64,000 nucleotides of DNA from Isoetes taiwanensis. Lineage: Eukaryota > Streptophyta > Lycopodiopsida > Isoetales > Isoetaceae. The notes beneath the pieces were generated by a model, which did no database searches, was not told where the DNA came from, and saw nothing but the letters and a program-made list of their open reading frames with translations. The stretch covers positions 36,309,107 through 36,373,106 of the forward strand of contig JAJEKV010000002.1 of NCBI GenBank assembly GCA_021234155.1, in the 5' to 3' direction. Position numbers and translations under genes: made by a program. Below, piece after piece: positions 36,560-48,860 of this stretch (its first letter is position 1; every line of letters begins with the position of its first letter).

Positions 36560-37545
36560 ATATATATATATATGTATACAGGAAATACACTTTCCAAAAA
36601 GTTTTGAATATGAAATATACTTTACACCAAACTCTTTCGAATATATATTGTGTTCTTATATCAAAGATTATTGGTTACAGTAATGCGTATTGTTCTTTTA
36701 TATTACGTGTATGGTTTGCTATACTTGCAATAATTTGTATGTATATACCGTCAATAATTTAGGTGTCTATAAATACGTATGCATGAAATTGGCAAACCAT
36801 CGGCTTCGGCTTCCGCCTTCTGCTTGTTATTATGGCACATTCTATTACATGCCAGATGAACCACGCAGACCTCTGCGGTGCTTGAGAGCTAGAAATAGAA
36901 CTTCGGGGACTGGCTTGATGTCGTTGCTATGAATCCTCGCCCGCTTCTATCCCCGATCCCTTTGATGTTGTAATCCATCTTATATGGAATCGAGCATGGT
37001 TTGTTCATGATCGAAAGGATCTCGACACCGCTGCTTGGCTGTCGGCGATGATTCGGATTAGTTTTTTTAAAGTTTATGTTCCACTATAATACGTTATTTA
37101 TGGGAATAAAATCGCGCCACGCCACGATTTGACCCTGAAAATCTACGTTACGTAGCAACTTGCTTTGTTGTTATTTATTCGTAAAACACTACAATTTCAA
37201 TGTTTAGATTTAGTTGTAAATTTGATTGTCATAATTAATAAGCAATTTCCTACTTTTATATTGCCAACATTCTTTCATAATATGGGTCATTTGGACCGAA
37301 TATTTGGATACCCTTGCATTTCAACATAAAATGCATCTTCCTAGCCGAAAATGAACTTCGGTGCAAAAGTGTGGTTAATTCAATATAATGGTCAATAAAT
37401 AGCTTATACGGTAGCGATTTTGGAATAGACATAATCCCAATTTAATTGAATGATGGTTGACACTTTCTTGTTCTTAATGGTGATGAGCGTAATTCGCGAG
37501 AATGCCATTTCCTTGTTGGACGCGTTTGTCTTTGGCTTCAGGTAT
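36560..37545. other. 3' flank of module B, no gene
   Basis: AT-rich, with a short (TA)n near 36560. A palindrome-like GCGCCACGCC occurs near 37112. The segment 37415-37454 matches the module A 3' flank. No convincing coding region. Confidence 0.5.
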
Positions 37546-39290
37546 TCTTTTTTTTTGGGGTGGCAAAGTGTAATTTGCCTGCCATGGGCCCTAGACTCTC
37601 GAGTCTTGATCTTACGTGGTTGCATTTCCATGGAAGGTTCTTCCTCATGGGAAGGCAACTAAGCTTCTAGGCATTCCGGTTGGTATACACCTCTCATCCG
37701 GAGGCGCGTGGGATGTCATTATTAAGGGGTTGGAAAGGCATTTGTTACGGTGGTCCCTACTAAAGTTATCCATGGCTGATCGTTAACCGCGGGGCAAAAG
37801 TCGGTTCACAGTGGTACACATTTGTACATGGCATCCATCTTCCGGCACCTGCAGACAAAAGATGCGACTCATTGTTAAATGCTGTCGAAACTTCATCTGA
37901 GGGGTGGCCTTTTGAAGAAGGAGTGATGTTAAAATTAGTTAGGCGGGTGCATTATGCCTAAACTTTGTGGGGGGCTGGGGATGATGCACTTTCTTCTCGA
38001 GACAAGGTGCTGATTTCTAAGTTCATATGGCGATTCTCAATAATGTGATAATTCTCCAGTGCGTCTCATTCACCCGTCTTCTGATGTGCATTTCCTTTGA
38101 CTCTCCATCCATTAAGCCTCTCCTCCCATGGGCATTATTCTATCCACTTTCTCCATATCCTAATGCATCTCCTTTCCTCAAGGGGTTGCTAGGCTGCTTG
38201 GGAGGCCCCATAAGCACTTTGTTTCAGTTCCATCCAATGGCCCACACAGATCCCTCTGACCCGGTTGTTGGTGGATCCCTTTGGGTGGCGGCCGGCCCAG
38301 TTGTCCCCGGTCTCTTCTACGTCCATCCATTGATGCACGCGTCGGTGGCGGCGGCCAGTGTGCTCCAGACTATCACATGGTATAATGAGACAAGATTGTT
38401 GATGTGGAATGAGTTCAAATTGAAGTTCTGGACCGGAGCATTTGGGAAAAAGTAGCCGCTACACTTCCTCCACACCCACAAGGCGTGGCTCTCCGGCTCT
38501 GGGTGGTTCATGAGCGGATGTTAAGGAGGAGCACCGGTGCACTTTCGATGTATGCGATCCGCTTCATCCTTAAGTGTTGCCTCCATTGCCAAAGTGGCCT
38601 TTAGTTATCCCCGGCCTCATCGTAAAGCGATGCAGCGATGGGTATGGGATAAATTGCTTCATCCTAAGCTATCTATTTTATGGTGGCGATCACTCATAGA
38701 TGCGTCGCGGGTAAACACATTTGTTCATCGATTTAGTCCGAAGTCTACGTGATGCGCCCTCTTTGCATGCGAGGGGATGAGACAATTGAGCACTTCTTTT
38801 CTTGTGTCACCATATTACTTGCTTGGCATTGGCTTTTCGTCTTTTCCATTGTGACTTGAATAGTGGCCGGAGTCCTATTGTCGGTCTATCCTAGTTCTTG
38901 AGACAAGTTGGCAAAGAGGGCTTTCCACTTCATCCGCTTGGATCATCTGGTCCATCTGGAAGAGCGAAATCTCCTCATCTTCAAAGGGACGTCTCTTTTC
39001 GGATCATAAGTGCTTAGCGATGCCGTAGTCGCATTGTGAAAGGCGTACAAGTGTTCTTCCTTAAAGGATGACATCAAAAGTGTCATTTGGGAGCAATATC
39101 TTCAGATTCACACCTACTCATAGCAAACAGTTGTGCTCGTGGTGATCTGTGTTCTGTGCTTTTCTATGTTATGTATGTGGTGGGTAGTGTTGCTCTAGTG
39201 GATATCTTCTCCACTGGGTTTTGAGTCCCCCATGTACTCTTTGTATTCTTTTGAGTAATAAAGGTCCACGTTCATAAAAAAAAAAATCAT
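37545..39290 (+). mobile_element. 5'-truncated L1-like LINE with poly(A) tail
   Basis: Plus-strand frames, interrupted by stops, read KATKLLGIPVGIHLSSGGAW and IIKGLERHLLRWS (about 37640-37790). These are typical of the region just after the reverse transcriptase in plant L1-type LINEs. Later come LHPKLSILWWRSLIDASRV (38660-38710), CALCMRGDETIEHFFSC (about 38755-38810), which is the zinc-binding domain, and a WSIWK-type segment near 38945. The element ends with AGTAATAAAGGTCC, then A11 at about 39278-39289. Endonuclease and most of the reverse transcriptase are missing, as in 5'-truncated insertions. Confidence 0.75.
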
Positions 39291-40013
39291 CTATAATGAT
39301 GCAAGAAGGAAGCCAATCAGGATCATCTTGGCAGCCCCTACATACACTCTCTTCCCTCTCAACTCTTTTCCTGCGTCTACCCTGTGGACGTGGTCCATCC
39401 TCAACCACATGACTATTTCTTGTCTTGTCTTGAGGCCCATATGAACACCAATATCTGTATTGTGCAGTACATTTTAATGTAGAACTAAGTGTAGTTTTAA
39501 TAGAAGCACAATAAATGACTTCAAAAGGAAGCACATGAATCAATCAAAGTCCATACCTCTGTAAGGTCAAATAGGAATCCTTGTAGGGTCTTCTTAACAC
39601 TCTCTCAGGCTCAGAACTCCTCAGGTAGAAATTGGAAGGTGCTTCACAATTCTTCTACTCCCCAAGAATAAAATCTTGGACGCGGTTGGTGTGGATGTAG
39701 CAGGTCCACACCAGCATCTGGCCACCCCCTTGAATAGTAGGTATCTGATGCTCTTCAGGATACCAGTGGAGATTGCTAATTCATTTGGTGGTGATTCGGG
39801 TTGTATTTCAGCCCTTAGCTGAAAAAAATATTGAAAACTAAATGGCCATGCAAGCTTAAACCTTAAAATGGGTTGTCCATCAATTACCTCTTCTCTCTTC
39901 TCCTCTAGTTCATCCATGCCTGCTGCATTCCGCTCCTCAACTCTGCTACCTCGCCATGCAACAGAGAAAACAAGCTCAGACGTGATCCCAGAGGATGGTC
40001 TCAGGACCTCCAC
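39290..40013 (-). other. Unknown minus-strand ORFs interrupted by the LINE
   Basis: Minus-strand frames at 40013-39621 (MEVLRPSSGITSELVF start) and 39543-39290 are open. The latter contains YWCSYGPQDKTRNSHVVEDG, then RRKRVEREESVCRGCQDDPD and SCIIIDD, right at the LINE poly(A). The Cys pair and basic stretch resemble a small zinc-binding region of a transposon protein, but I cannot name the family. The reading frame probably continued beyond the LINE insertion. Confidence 0.35.
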
Positions 40014-40866
40014 GTATCTGAATTTTAGTGGTCAGTCCGTGCATCGGTTGGCAAATTTAAACCTGGACCACTGGATTATTCCACGCTTCAATCTCCACCG
40101 TCCAAACGTTATACTGGCCTCCGGACCCCCGAAACCAGGACCCCCGAAACCAGGGTAAAAGTATCCTGAACCGTGTGTCATATGCCCAATCTGCCAATGT
40201 GAGCAAAGCAATATTCATATGAGGTGCTCGCGATGGGAGCAATGGCAAAGTAATATTGGTATAAGTCTTGCCAATATGAGCAAAGCAATGTTGGTGTTGA
40301 GGCACTGGCTCGCGCTAGAAATTTGAGGATGGAGTGGTTGGGTCCCCAACCTAGCCCAGTTTCTTGCAACCCCAACTAAGATGTCACAAATGGAGATGGA
40401 CCACTTGTGTGCAAGACAACGCTCTAAGGTCACGTGCCCAGGCCCTTTTCATTCGTCCTCTCGAGACCATGAAACATGCAAGCTTGGCTCAAATATACGA
40501 TGTTAGAAGATTGTCCAAGTTCATATAATGGGACCTGGTTGGACCGATAATGGCGCCTTGTTTTTTTGTTTTTACATGTTGTGGGCCTTTAATGTTTTGG
40601 ATTTTAGCCAGATTTTCAAAGAACGGGACGATGATATAAATGAATGAGCTAGACATCTGTGCTCGTGTCTTTATTGGATGATTCATGCTTGACTCTGGTA
40701 TAACTACGAGAACTCTGATAATGCCTAGCTAGTACCATCTGCATATGCTGATAGAAGCAGAAGACCTGAGAACATGGTTTGGACGTGTTAGATGGAGCAT
40801 ATGAAAGGTACGTGCAATTAGGAAGATAAATGTCTGTTTAGATGTCTCATAAACAGCAGAGTTTCA
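40014..40866. other. Aquaporin upstream region
   Basis: A perfect 15-bp tandem pair occurs at 40124-40138 and 40139-40153. Imperfect direct repeats of ATGAGCAAAGCAAT-type words lie around 40195-40300. Minus-strand ORFs here have no motif. The aquaporin promoter should lie near 40700-40860, but no clear TATA box is visible. Confidence 0.4.
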
Positions 40867-42391
40867 GTGATAAATAGTAGTGCAGGTGCTTCATTTCTGT
40901 GCAAAATGGCATCAGGCCAAGATAAGGATTGTGAGATCATCATACATTCTGCTCCATTCAGCATCAGCATGGCTAAAAATTGCCTTGATCCTTCGAGTAC
41001 CCCTGTTGCACACTACCAAGCAGACATGCAACATCTTTGCTGCATTTCTTGTTCTTTCAAGGACCGCACTGCCCTAAAGAATACCACATTACTTCAGAAG
41101 GTACAAGCAATATTTTTTCGCCATAGCTCTTCTGCCAGATATGACATGCTATCTTGTGTTCAACAGGTTGGCACAGAGGTGATTGCGACTTTCATTCTAA
41201 TATTCTTAGGAGCAGGAGCTGGCATGACTAATACACTGGCACATGATAGAATTACACTATTTGGAGTGGCTGCAGCAAATGGACTTGCTGTGATGATGAT
41301 GATTTATGCAACTGGTCATATTTCAGGAGCTCATATGAATCCTGCAGTAACAATATCATTCGCCACGATGCGCCACTTTCCCTGGTGCCAGGTAGTGATA
41401 CAGACAACACTAGTATATTGACATATCCTGGTCCAGTTTTCTTTCAAGGAATATTGAAAATGCAGTCTTGTCTTCTTTATGGCATCACGTTAATTGTGAC
41501 AGGACCTGTTTAATTAGATCCATCCTTGTTAGCAAACAAACGTCATGTATATGGCTTGGATTCTGGATGGAAGGACCACCCTTTCTTGGTCTTTAGTTCT
41601 TTTTTTTTCCTGTCTAGCAAAGGACTAACTTGTTCTCTTCGATAGTAAATATTTCTCCTGCTGCGTTTGCAACAGAATAGAAAACCCAACTAATGATGTC
41701 TTTGGATGTCACAGGTCCCTGCCTATGTTATGGCCCAGCTCATAGGCGCAATATCTGCATCCTTTGTGCTGAGGAATGTTTTAGGCAACGTGGACAATTT
41801 ATCAGCAACAATTCCTTCAGGAAGTGCTCTTCAGTCTTTTGTGCTAGAACTCATCATCTCCTTTATTCTCATGTTTGTCGTCTCTGCAGTCTCCACAGAT
41901 ACCAATGCTGTAAGCATCATATTGTTTGTTCTTCAGCTTTTAATGTTTTTTTTGATGGGTTTTCATGAACCTGTGTCAAATCTTTAGATTGGAGAGCTTG
42001 CTGGACTTGCAGTAGGGGGTACCGTGGCTCTCAACTCTATCATTGCAGGGTATGCAGTTTTGCCACTATCCATATTTTCTGTGCCATTTTTTCCTTTAAG
42101 TTCCTTCATTTTGCTTTTACTTTGTAACCCACTCTGATCTTTCTTGTGAGTGTCCCAAATGGCATCAGGCCCATATCAGGAGCATCGATGAATCCAGCTC
42201 GAAGCCTTGGCCCTGCAATAGCAGCTAACAATTTCACGCATATTTGGATTTATCTTGTCAGCCCAGTTCTGGGTACTTTAGCTGGAGCATGGTTTTACAA
42301 TCTCATTCGTCTTGTGCAGTCAGAAGAGAATGAAAAATTAATGCCCTCTGCTAGGAAAGGTTCCAATCTCAAGAGAAATGACTTTGTATAA
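40867..42391 (+). CDS. NIP-type aquaporin (nodulin-26-like intrinsic protein)
   Basis: Membrane channel for water and small neutral solutes. Exons: 40867 (or 40906)-41100, 41167-41391, 41715-41909, 41988-42049 and 42169-42391, giving 312 codons from the first ATG or 299 from the second. Six hydrophobic segments and both half-helix motifs are present: [10 protein letters not shown] (NPA at 41338) and [14 protein letters not shown] (NPA at 42191). [11 protein letters not shown] and [10 protein letters not shown] are typical NIP words. By position the aromatic/Arg filter appears to be Asn (41278), Ser (42036), Ala (42182) and Arg (42200), a small polar set instead of the Trp of NIP1 proteins. 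The N-terminus is longer than usual for the family and not helical. The first intron would be only 66 bp and is itself in frame; excluding it gives [13 protein letters not shown], a normal helix 1 start. The gene looks intact. Confidence 0.9.
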
Positions 42392-43016
42392 CATGTTTAT
42401 GATTGTTTTACTCTCAGTTGATCATGTATTTGTTTGTTTTAATATTGTTATACAAAATCACAAAACGACAGACTGATACAATTATTATATTCAGCATGGA
42501 GATATGATGAATATATGATCAATATTTTATGTAATATCATGAGAACTCTATATATTCTGATTGACGTTGAGTTGACAGTATGAACAAGCTAAAAAATTGA
42601 CTGATATAAACCGAGGAAAAGTTAAACGTCATACTTGGAAGTGTAGAAAACTACAAGGAAGGAATTTGGAAGGAGTTTTAAGAGGTAGGTAGAGAAAGTC
42701 TGGGCAATCAATTGATGCTGGGAAAAGAAGATACTTCTGACAGTTCCATCTCAAGGTTTGTGTCAAAAGTTTGAAGCCAGATAACTAATATGACAAACAA
42801 CACCCATGTGATTGTCCTGTTATTCTGCCGTCCTGGTTCTGATCTGGGTTATCAGCCTCATGTTCTGAATTTCTGTGATTCTGTTCCATGGCCAATCTCG
42901 TAAATTGGCTCCGGCTACGCCGTGGATCATAGAACGTACGTTCTGGAGGTTGATACTTATATGTGGCTGACATGTTATACCAAATATATAAATGCCCATG
43001 AATTTTCCGTAGTCAC
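42392..43016. other. Aquaporin 3' region
   Basis: AT-rich sequence after the stop. TTTGTTTTAATATTG at about 42432 and later AT-rich words could hold the polyadenylation site. No gene recognised. Confidence 0.4.
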
Positions 43017-43047
43017 AATAGATAGAATAGAATAGAATAGAATAGAG
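43017..43047. repeat. Pentanucleotide microsatellite (GAATA)n
   Basis: About five to six GAATA units on the + strand. The complementary (TATTC)n motif recurs at 43934 and 55803. Confidence 0.9.
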
Positions 43048-43933
43048 CAACGACGTACTTTCATTATAAGCATTATAAGCATGTAAATCCAAACAATCTC
43101 TCTACAAAATTAATCACCGCTAGCATCAAAATTGAATCACGGCACAGCCAGCATCAAATTGACTTGGTACTCCAGTTTTTCCTTTCTCGTGTTCATACTC
43201 AATGCATCCATCAGAATTTGTGGAGCATATACCTATTTCGGGCTTTCACATTTAATTAAACTGGCCAGATATCAGAACCTAGCTACATAGCTTTAATGTC
43301 TGATTCACCTGGTACTTTTTTGGCCCTGCGCTCAAACCACTAACAACACTCCACCACCACACCCACACGCACGCTACCATGACCATATCAATCGATCCTT
43401 GGTGATGTCAAACATAGCCATTGAAGAAAAAGAGAATGTTTAAAGAATATGTGCTCATCATTGGCCGGCTTCGCAGAAGTTTATTAAGATGTTGCCATAT
43501 GGGCCATATGTGGAAACTGGTTATATGTTTTTCATTGTATATGAGTTCAGTGCAGTGCATAAACTACAACTCAATCAGGTAATCAGTCTTGCTTCTCTAG
43601 CTATCTTTTAATTTGGATGTTTGAAGCTTGTTACAAAACAGATCAACTTATGGGCCAAATACAACTGTTTAACTTTCTCTTAAATTTTGATTAGACTGTT
43701 TTTCTATAGCATTTATGCTACCGAGGTAGCATAATTATTTTAACCTCGTATTTTGCAATTCTATCCTTATTCGAAAACAAGGTTAGATACGTTCTAACTA
43801 TTTTGTACACGGAAATATTGGTGTATATCAATTCAGTTTATAACAGTATGTGTACTTATTGAAAAGTATTTATGTTGTATGCACATGATTTATATTAACT
43901 AAACTTCTAAAATATGGATGCCATAGATGTTGT
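43048..43933. other. Spacer between two pentanucleotide microsatellites, no gene
   Basis: No coding region recognised. Flanked by the same microsatellite motif in opposite orientation: GAATA at the left and TATTC at the right. Confidence 0.4.
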
Positions 43934-43980
43934 TTGTTCTATTCTATTCTATTCTATTCTATTCTATTCTATTCTTATTC
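43934..43980. repeat. Pentanucleotide microsatellite (TTCTA)n
   Basis: Eight or so TTCTA units, running directly into the poly(T) of the minus-strand LINE. The LINE either inserted into the array or the array grew from its tail. Confidence 0.9.
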
Positions 43981-46085
43981 TTTTTTTTTTTTTTTTTTTT
44001 TGAAGGGCCCAAAGCCAAAAGTTTATTAATCGGAGAAAAAAAGTACAAAATTTACATGTCTCATCTAAGCGTGTAAGCACCGCGAGATGCTTTGAGAACC
44101 ACGAGCACGGAGCACAATGTACTTACTCCAGAATAGGAGACTAATGATAAGAATCAATTCGAAGATCTTTGAATCGGATCGTTCCACGATTCGAGTCAAG
44201 GGAAGAACAACCGTAATTTGTCGATATCTTTTTACGGGCCCTTTGTAATAACAAATGCGAGATGAATAAATGCCACGAAAAGATGTGGGTTAATGCAAAA
44301 GCTCCCATATCGACCATAGGAGCCAACCGGAACCAAGATGAAATGCCCTTTATTTAAAATTTGGAGGCCATGCGTTGGGATAGGGCGCCTTAAAAGGATC
44401 GGCCCGGCGGTCAATGTCTTTTGTAAACAAACCTTGTAGCGGGGACCCGCGGCGGTTGAACCTCGGGACAATCAAAGACAATGCTCAAGAGTCTCAACGT
44501 CAGAGAGCCGAGGCGGGCATCTTTGCAAATATCACGAGGATCATAGCGATGTCGAAAGGCATTAACCCTTGAGCACGTGGATAACACCACCACCACGGTC
44601 TGAGAGACTTTAGGGTGAAGCAACCTATCCCAAAGCCATCACCATGTACGACACAAAATGAAGCGTGTAGGTGCCACCATCGGCAGCTGGAGGGTTGTGG
44701 TGCTAAAGAAAGGCGATATCTTGATCGACAAATTGCTTGCCTTTGTGAATATTTTCATGACAATCCCATGGCACCCTTTCCAGCAACACCAACTTGCACT
44801 ATGGGAGAGGCAAATTTTTCTGCGACCTTCTCCCATAGAGATGCATCCCAGCGAGAGGCGGGAACTTTGCACGAAATTCAGGCAAGGCAGTGGCGACCCT
44901 CCTCATACCATGCTTGAATAGAGACAACACACGCAAGGACCCATGCGTCTCTGTGTAAGGGGATGAACTGAGGGCCGCCAATGGAGGTCTTGAGGGGGTG
45001 CAGGCGATGGTGCCCACCACCATGGAGTCTCAATAGGGTGTGGATAGAGGGCATGGCGAGGAAAAGATGTCGGCCCCTCCCATCGCCAACAAATACATAA
45101 AAAGGAGAAAGCGCTTGAAAAGGCTGCGAGTCACGAAATAAAGCCCAAGGTAGGGGCCGGTTTGGCCCGACCTTCTTGCCTAGAGGGATCTGATGACCAA
45201 GAGCTTGTCTAAGAAAGGCGTGAACCGGAAGAGTCATCCTCACCATTAGGGTCTCCAAATGAACTTTGAAATAAGCACTTTTGCTCTCTGCGAAGAAATC
45301 CACACGCCCATTTTGGAAGGATGCACTTTGACCAAGCCACCTTAACCACAACACCTTCCTCGGTACACCTTAAATAAAGTTCGAACTATTGCAATGAGCT
45401 CACGCACTTTGATGCCGTGGTGCTAGCGATAAGGATGCCATATAAACATGGGTACTACTAAGGGCCGACTTGGCCCTTTGTAATGCGACACGCAAGAGAG
45501 ACAACTTAGCGGTGGACCACGGAACAAGTGCTTCTCCAAACCCCTAATGATCTCCTCCCATGCGGCTCCCATAGTAACACGGATGCCAGGCGGAATCCCC
45601 AACAACTTGATGGCTTTGTCCATGCACCGTAATTTCCATGGATAATCGTGAACACATGCGGGCCCAGGATTATCCAATGTCCACAAAAATTTGTACATAC
45701 GCCACCCACAAGAACAGGAAGCCGGTGAAAAAAGTGTCTAAAAGCATTTTGGCGTGACAGCAAGATTCTCATCATTAGCGACTAGGAAGAGGAGCGGCGT
45801 CGTGCATATTGATTGCAAACCTCTTGTGTGCCGTCCTCCATTTACAAGACCATGGAGAAGTCCCTCTGTCGTTGCAATGGTAAATATACTTGTGACAAAG
45901 CCTACGCAACAATTGTGAAAAGCAATGGTGCTAAAGGGGCATCCACGGCGAATACCACGGCCAGAGTGAAAAGGCATGTGGCGGCTCACCATGGAGCAGA
46001 GACGGTCGCCCGGCGGAGTATCACGATGTGAATTGTTCCCCCAATCCCAGTCTTAGCATACAACGACGCATGAATTCCTAGCTGA
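43981..46085 (-). mobile_element. 5'-truncated L1-like LINE (minus strand)
   Basis: T21 at 43981-44001 is the complement of the poly(A) tail. Minus-strand frames, with stops and shifts, read in order: LGLGEQFTS (about 46050); SGRGIRRGCPF (about 45960), the RT motif usually RQGCPLSP; KAIKLLGIPPGIRVTMGAAW (about 45580-45630) with EEIIRGLEKHLF; and LHPKVSQTVVVVLSTCSRVN (44560-44620). These match the same blocks of the plus-strand LINE at 37.5-39.3 kb, so both belong to one family. The 5' break lies within the reverse transcriptase. Confidence 0.75.
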
Positions 46086-47640
46086 TATCGGATTTGTTAT
46101 GTAACATTTATGGGAATAAAATGCCAGCATAGTCTTAGTCCTAATATGATAGTAGGCTAAGGTCCTCTTAGTTTTTTCTTTGATTCAATGCCTTCTTCCA
46201 CATATTGGCTGGCCATCTTTTCTTGCTACCGGTAGAACACGTGCGTGTAGAAAGGCGCTACTTTGACCATATTCTCCTTATGGACTCTCACAATGATGGA
46301 GCTTATGTTCACATGTCAGGCACTTATTCTGATGCTTCTATGTCGAAAAAGGCTGCACAAGTAAAAGAGGATGGACATCTTGTGCAAGCATGGGAAAAGC
46401 CTGCAATTGAATTTAAGAACAAGGTGCATGAATTTATTGTTGGTGATACAAAATGATCTCTTAAATGAAAGGGCCTTCATTGATTTGACTTGGAAAGATG
46501 TTAAACAGTTGCAGGCTTCTCTATGGGTGCACAAACATGGATAGACATGATGGTCCGATTTTCTTTATTCTGTTGGAGCAGGTATTGGATAATGGTTTGG
46601 AACTTTTTCTATCACTTCTAGAAATTCTGGATTCTAGAGCAATAAAATCAAGATGTCATAGCCATTTTTATATCATTTTCAATAGTTCCTGAAAAACTAT
46701 CTTACTTTAGGTTTTACTTATGCAAGTTCTGGCAGGTTGTGCATGATTGACATCCAGACATCCGTTTTCCTGAAAAAGAGTTGTAATGTTTTTGTGAAGT
46801 TATCTTTTCTCTTATTTTATCTATTATAAAGGATCTTGTATGATTTATAATTAGAGACGTAATGACCAGAGATATGTTATACAATAAACAAGGACTATGT
46901 TACCCTATTTGCTCTATGTTTTATTGAAAACATTTATCCAGGAATCAACAATGAATTGGTTGCTCACAGTTGTGGATTATGAACTCTCTATTGCAGGCCT
47001 TGCTTTGGCACCTGGTTGTACAGTCATTAAGAAGTCATTAAAACTTATATTTTTGACTACTCTAGGCACTCTAGCACTTGCAATAAGGAACATGGTTACC
47101 TGTTATACAGAAAAGATGCTCTGTGCAGAAATCCTAGAATGCAGAACAAATATAAGATTTCAAATTTGGTCCACAATATCAAGACTTCCAAACTCAAATG
47201 TTCTCAGTTCTTGCATTTCTTCATTACCTTTATAGTTGCAAAGTCATAAATAAAGCTTGGTGTGTAAAGCTAGCTACCTGGAAGTCTCAGCTTATCTATT
47301 TGCAAAGTAAATCTCAAATTTTGAATCACCAGTATGAACTGCTGGAGCTCGTTCTTGTTGAGCTGCCTTCTTAAGTGAAACATGAGTCCAACCATCACTA
47401 TGACACTTAACACTAGAGTTGTCTCTAAATGGACAAAAAATGGTTCATTTATATTGTTCACTTTAAAATTCATATAAAATCAGCAACTCAATTTTCCAAG
47501 AAGCCCTTCCTATAAGTTAATATATGACAGTCATATTACACAAGAAAAATACCTACAAATGCATCAGCTCACATATTTGAAAGTTATGTTTAGGTGAATC
47601 CAAGGGGGTCTAGTCAAAAACTGTCTCATGTTTACATAAG
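46086..47640. other. No recognised gene
   Basis: Plus-strand ORFs at 46205-46456 (RYFDHILLMDSHNDGAYVH) and 46897-47235 have no motif I can name. The first has balanced, gene-like composition and could be a remnant exon, but it has no supporting partner. Confidence 0.35.
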
Positions 47641-47662
47641 GTAAAACTCGACAAAATTTTTT

Positions 47663-47694
<32 letters not shown>

Positions 47695-47698
47695 TTTA
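47641..47698. repeat. T-rich tract
   Basis: Long T runs interrupted by single C residues. They precede a segment GACGAGATTGTTGAAGG; possibly the poly(A) end of an unidentified minus-strand retroelement. Confidence 0.6.
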
Positions 47699-48475
47699 AG
47701 ACGAGATTGTTGAAGGTGTTCCTGGCAAAACCTTCAACTTTAATGGTTTAGAACCTCCAGGTTGCTTAAGGCAACCACTCTATGTGAGAAAATTCCAAGG
47801 CAAAATGCTCAAATAACAATTTTCAACCACTTTCCCAAATCAGAAAAAAGACTGCCTTACAAAAGATGATCCCATATGCAAACAAACAAGGATCTGCTCA
47901 TGATTTCTTATGCCTAAACTACTCAAGATCTTGAGGAATGCTAGGCAAAAAGTCAGATGTTTTGTGATCAGTGCAAATCATTCAAATATGCGTCTCTGAC
48001 TAGGTCAAAAATTGGTCAATGTCCCTGGCCGAGAGTGATTTTTTGCAACTCCAAGAAGGTAGATCTTTTTGGTGTTTTGATGCTTGGATCTCTTCTTAAT
48101 ATGCCTGCACACAATGTCAAGTACTCTTTTTACATAAATGAGTGCAAAATATCCTGAAATGTTCGTTTTAGGCCTGATAGACTGTCAGAGACTATGAATA
48201 GCAAGCTGAACTCTGCTAAATCGATCTTTTTTGGGCTCTTTTTTGTCTCTTGATATGAACTCTGCAGCTACTTATGCTTTGCAAGGTGAGGGGATGCAAT
48301 TTAACTAGTGAAAGATGCAATCAAAGGCCAAAATATGCAAATTTTTGGCTTAATTCTGCAAGCATCCCTTTTTTTTCTTAATTCTTTTTTTGCAAAAAGA
48401 ACCTTTTTTGATGCTTTATGCCATGGAGGAATCCTTTTTGCAAAATTAGCTTTCTGACTTTTGGCTCAAAAAGGG
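47699..48475. other. No recognised gene
   Basis: If the T-rich tract is a retroelement tail, this would be its body, but no reverse transcriptase motif was found on the minus strand. Confidence 0.3.
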
Positions 48476-48860
48476 TGTGGAGATGGTGAGGTGGCAAATA
48501 GGCAAGGTGAGTTGGCAAGGTGATGATGACATGGCAATGAGAGATGGTGAGGTATCAAACGAGTTGGCATGGTAACTTTTTTCTAGTCAAAACTTTTGGT
48601 GAGGTGGAAGTGATGAGTGTGACACGTGTGTGGCGATGTGGAAGTGTTGGTGGTGATGATGTGGCAAGACAACATGTCCCCTTAATGGTCTAAATAACTT
48701 ATTTTGGAGAATTTTGAAGAAAATGGACTTTTTAATGGGGGGTTGACATGCGTGTGGTGTGACATGGCAATGGTGATGATGTATATGATGACTTGGCAAC
48801 TTTTGAGTGGTGACAAGGGTCAATTTGGTACTAGTGCAAATAAAATTGCAAACTTTAGGC
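48476..48860 (+). repeat. GGTGATGATGTGGCAA-type degenerate repeats
   Basis: The plus strand is dominated by GGTGA, TGGCAA and GATGTG words in loose repetition, with few cytosines. The complementary strand gives a His-rich spurious ORF (48587-48922). Confidence 0.55.
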
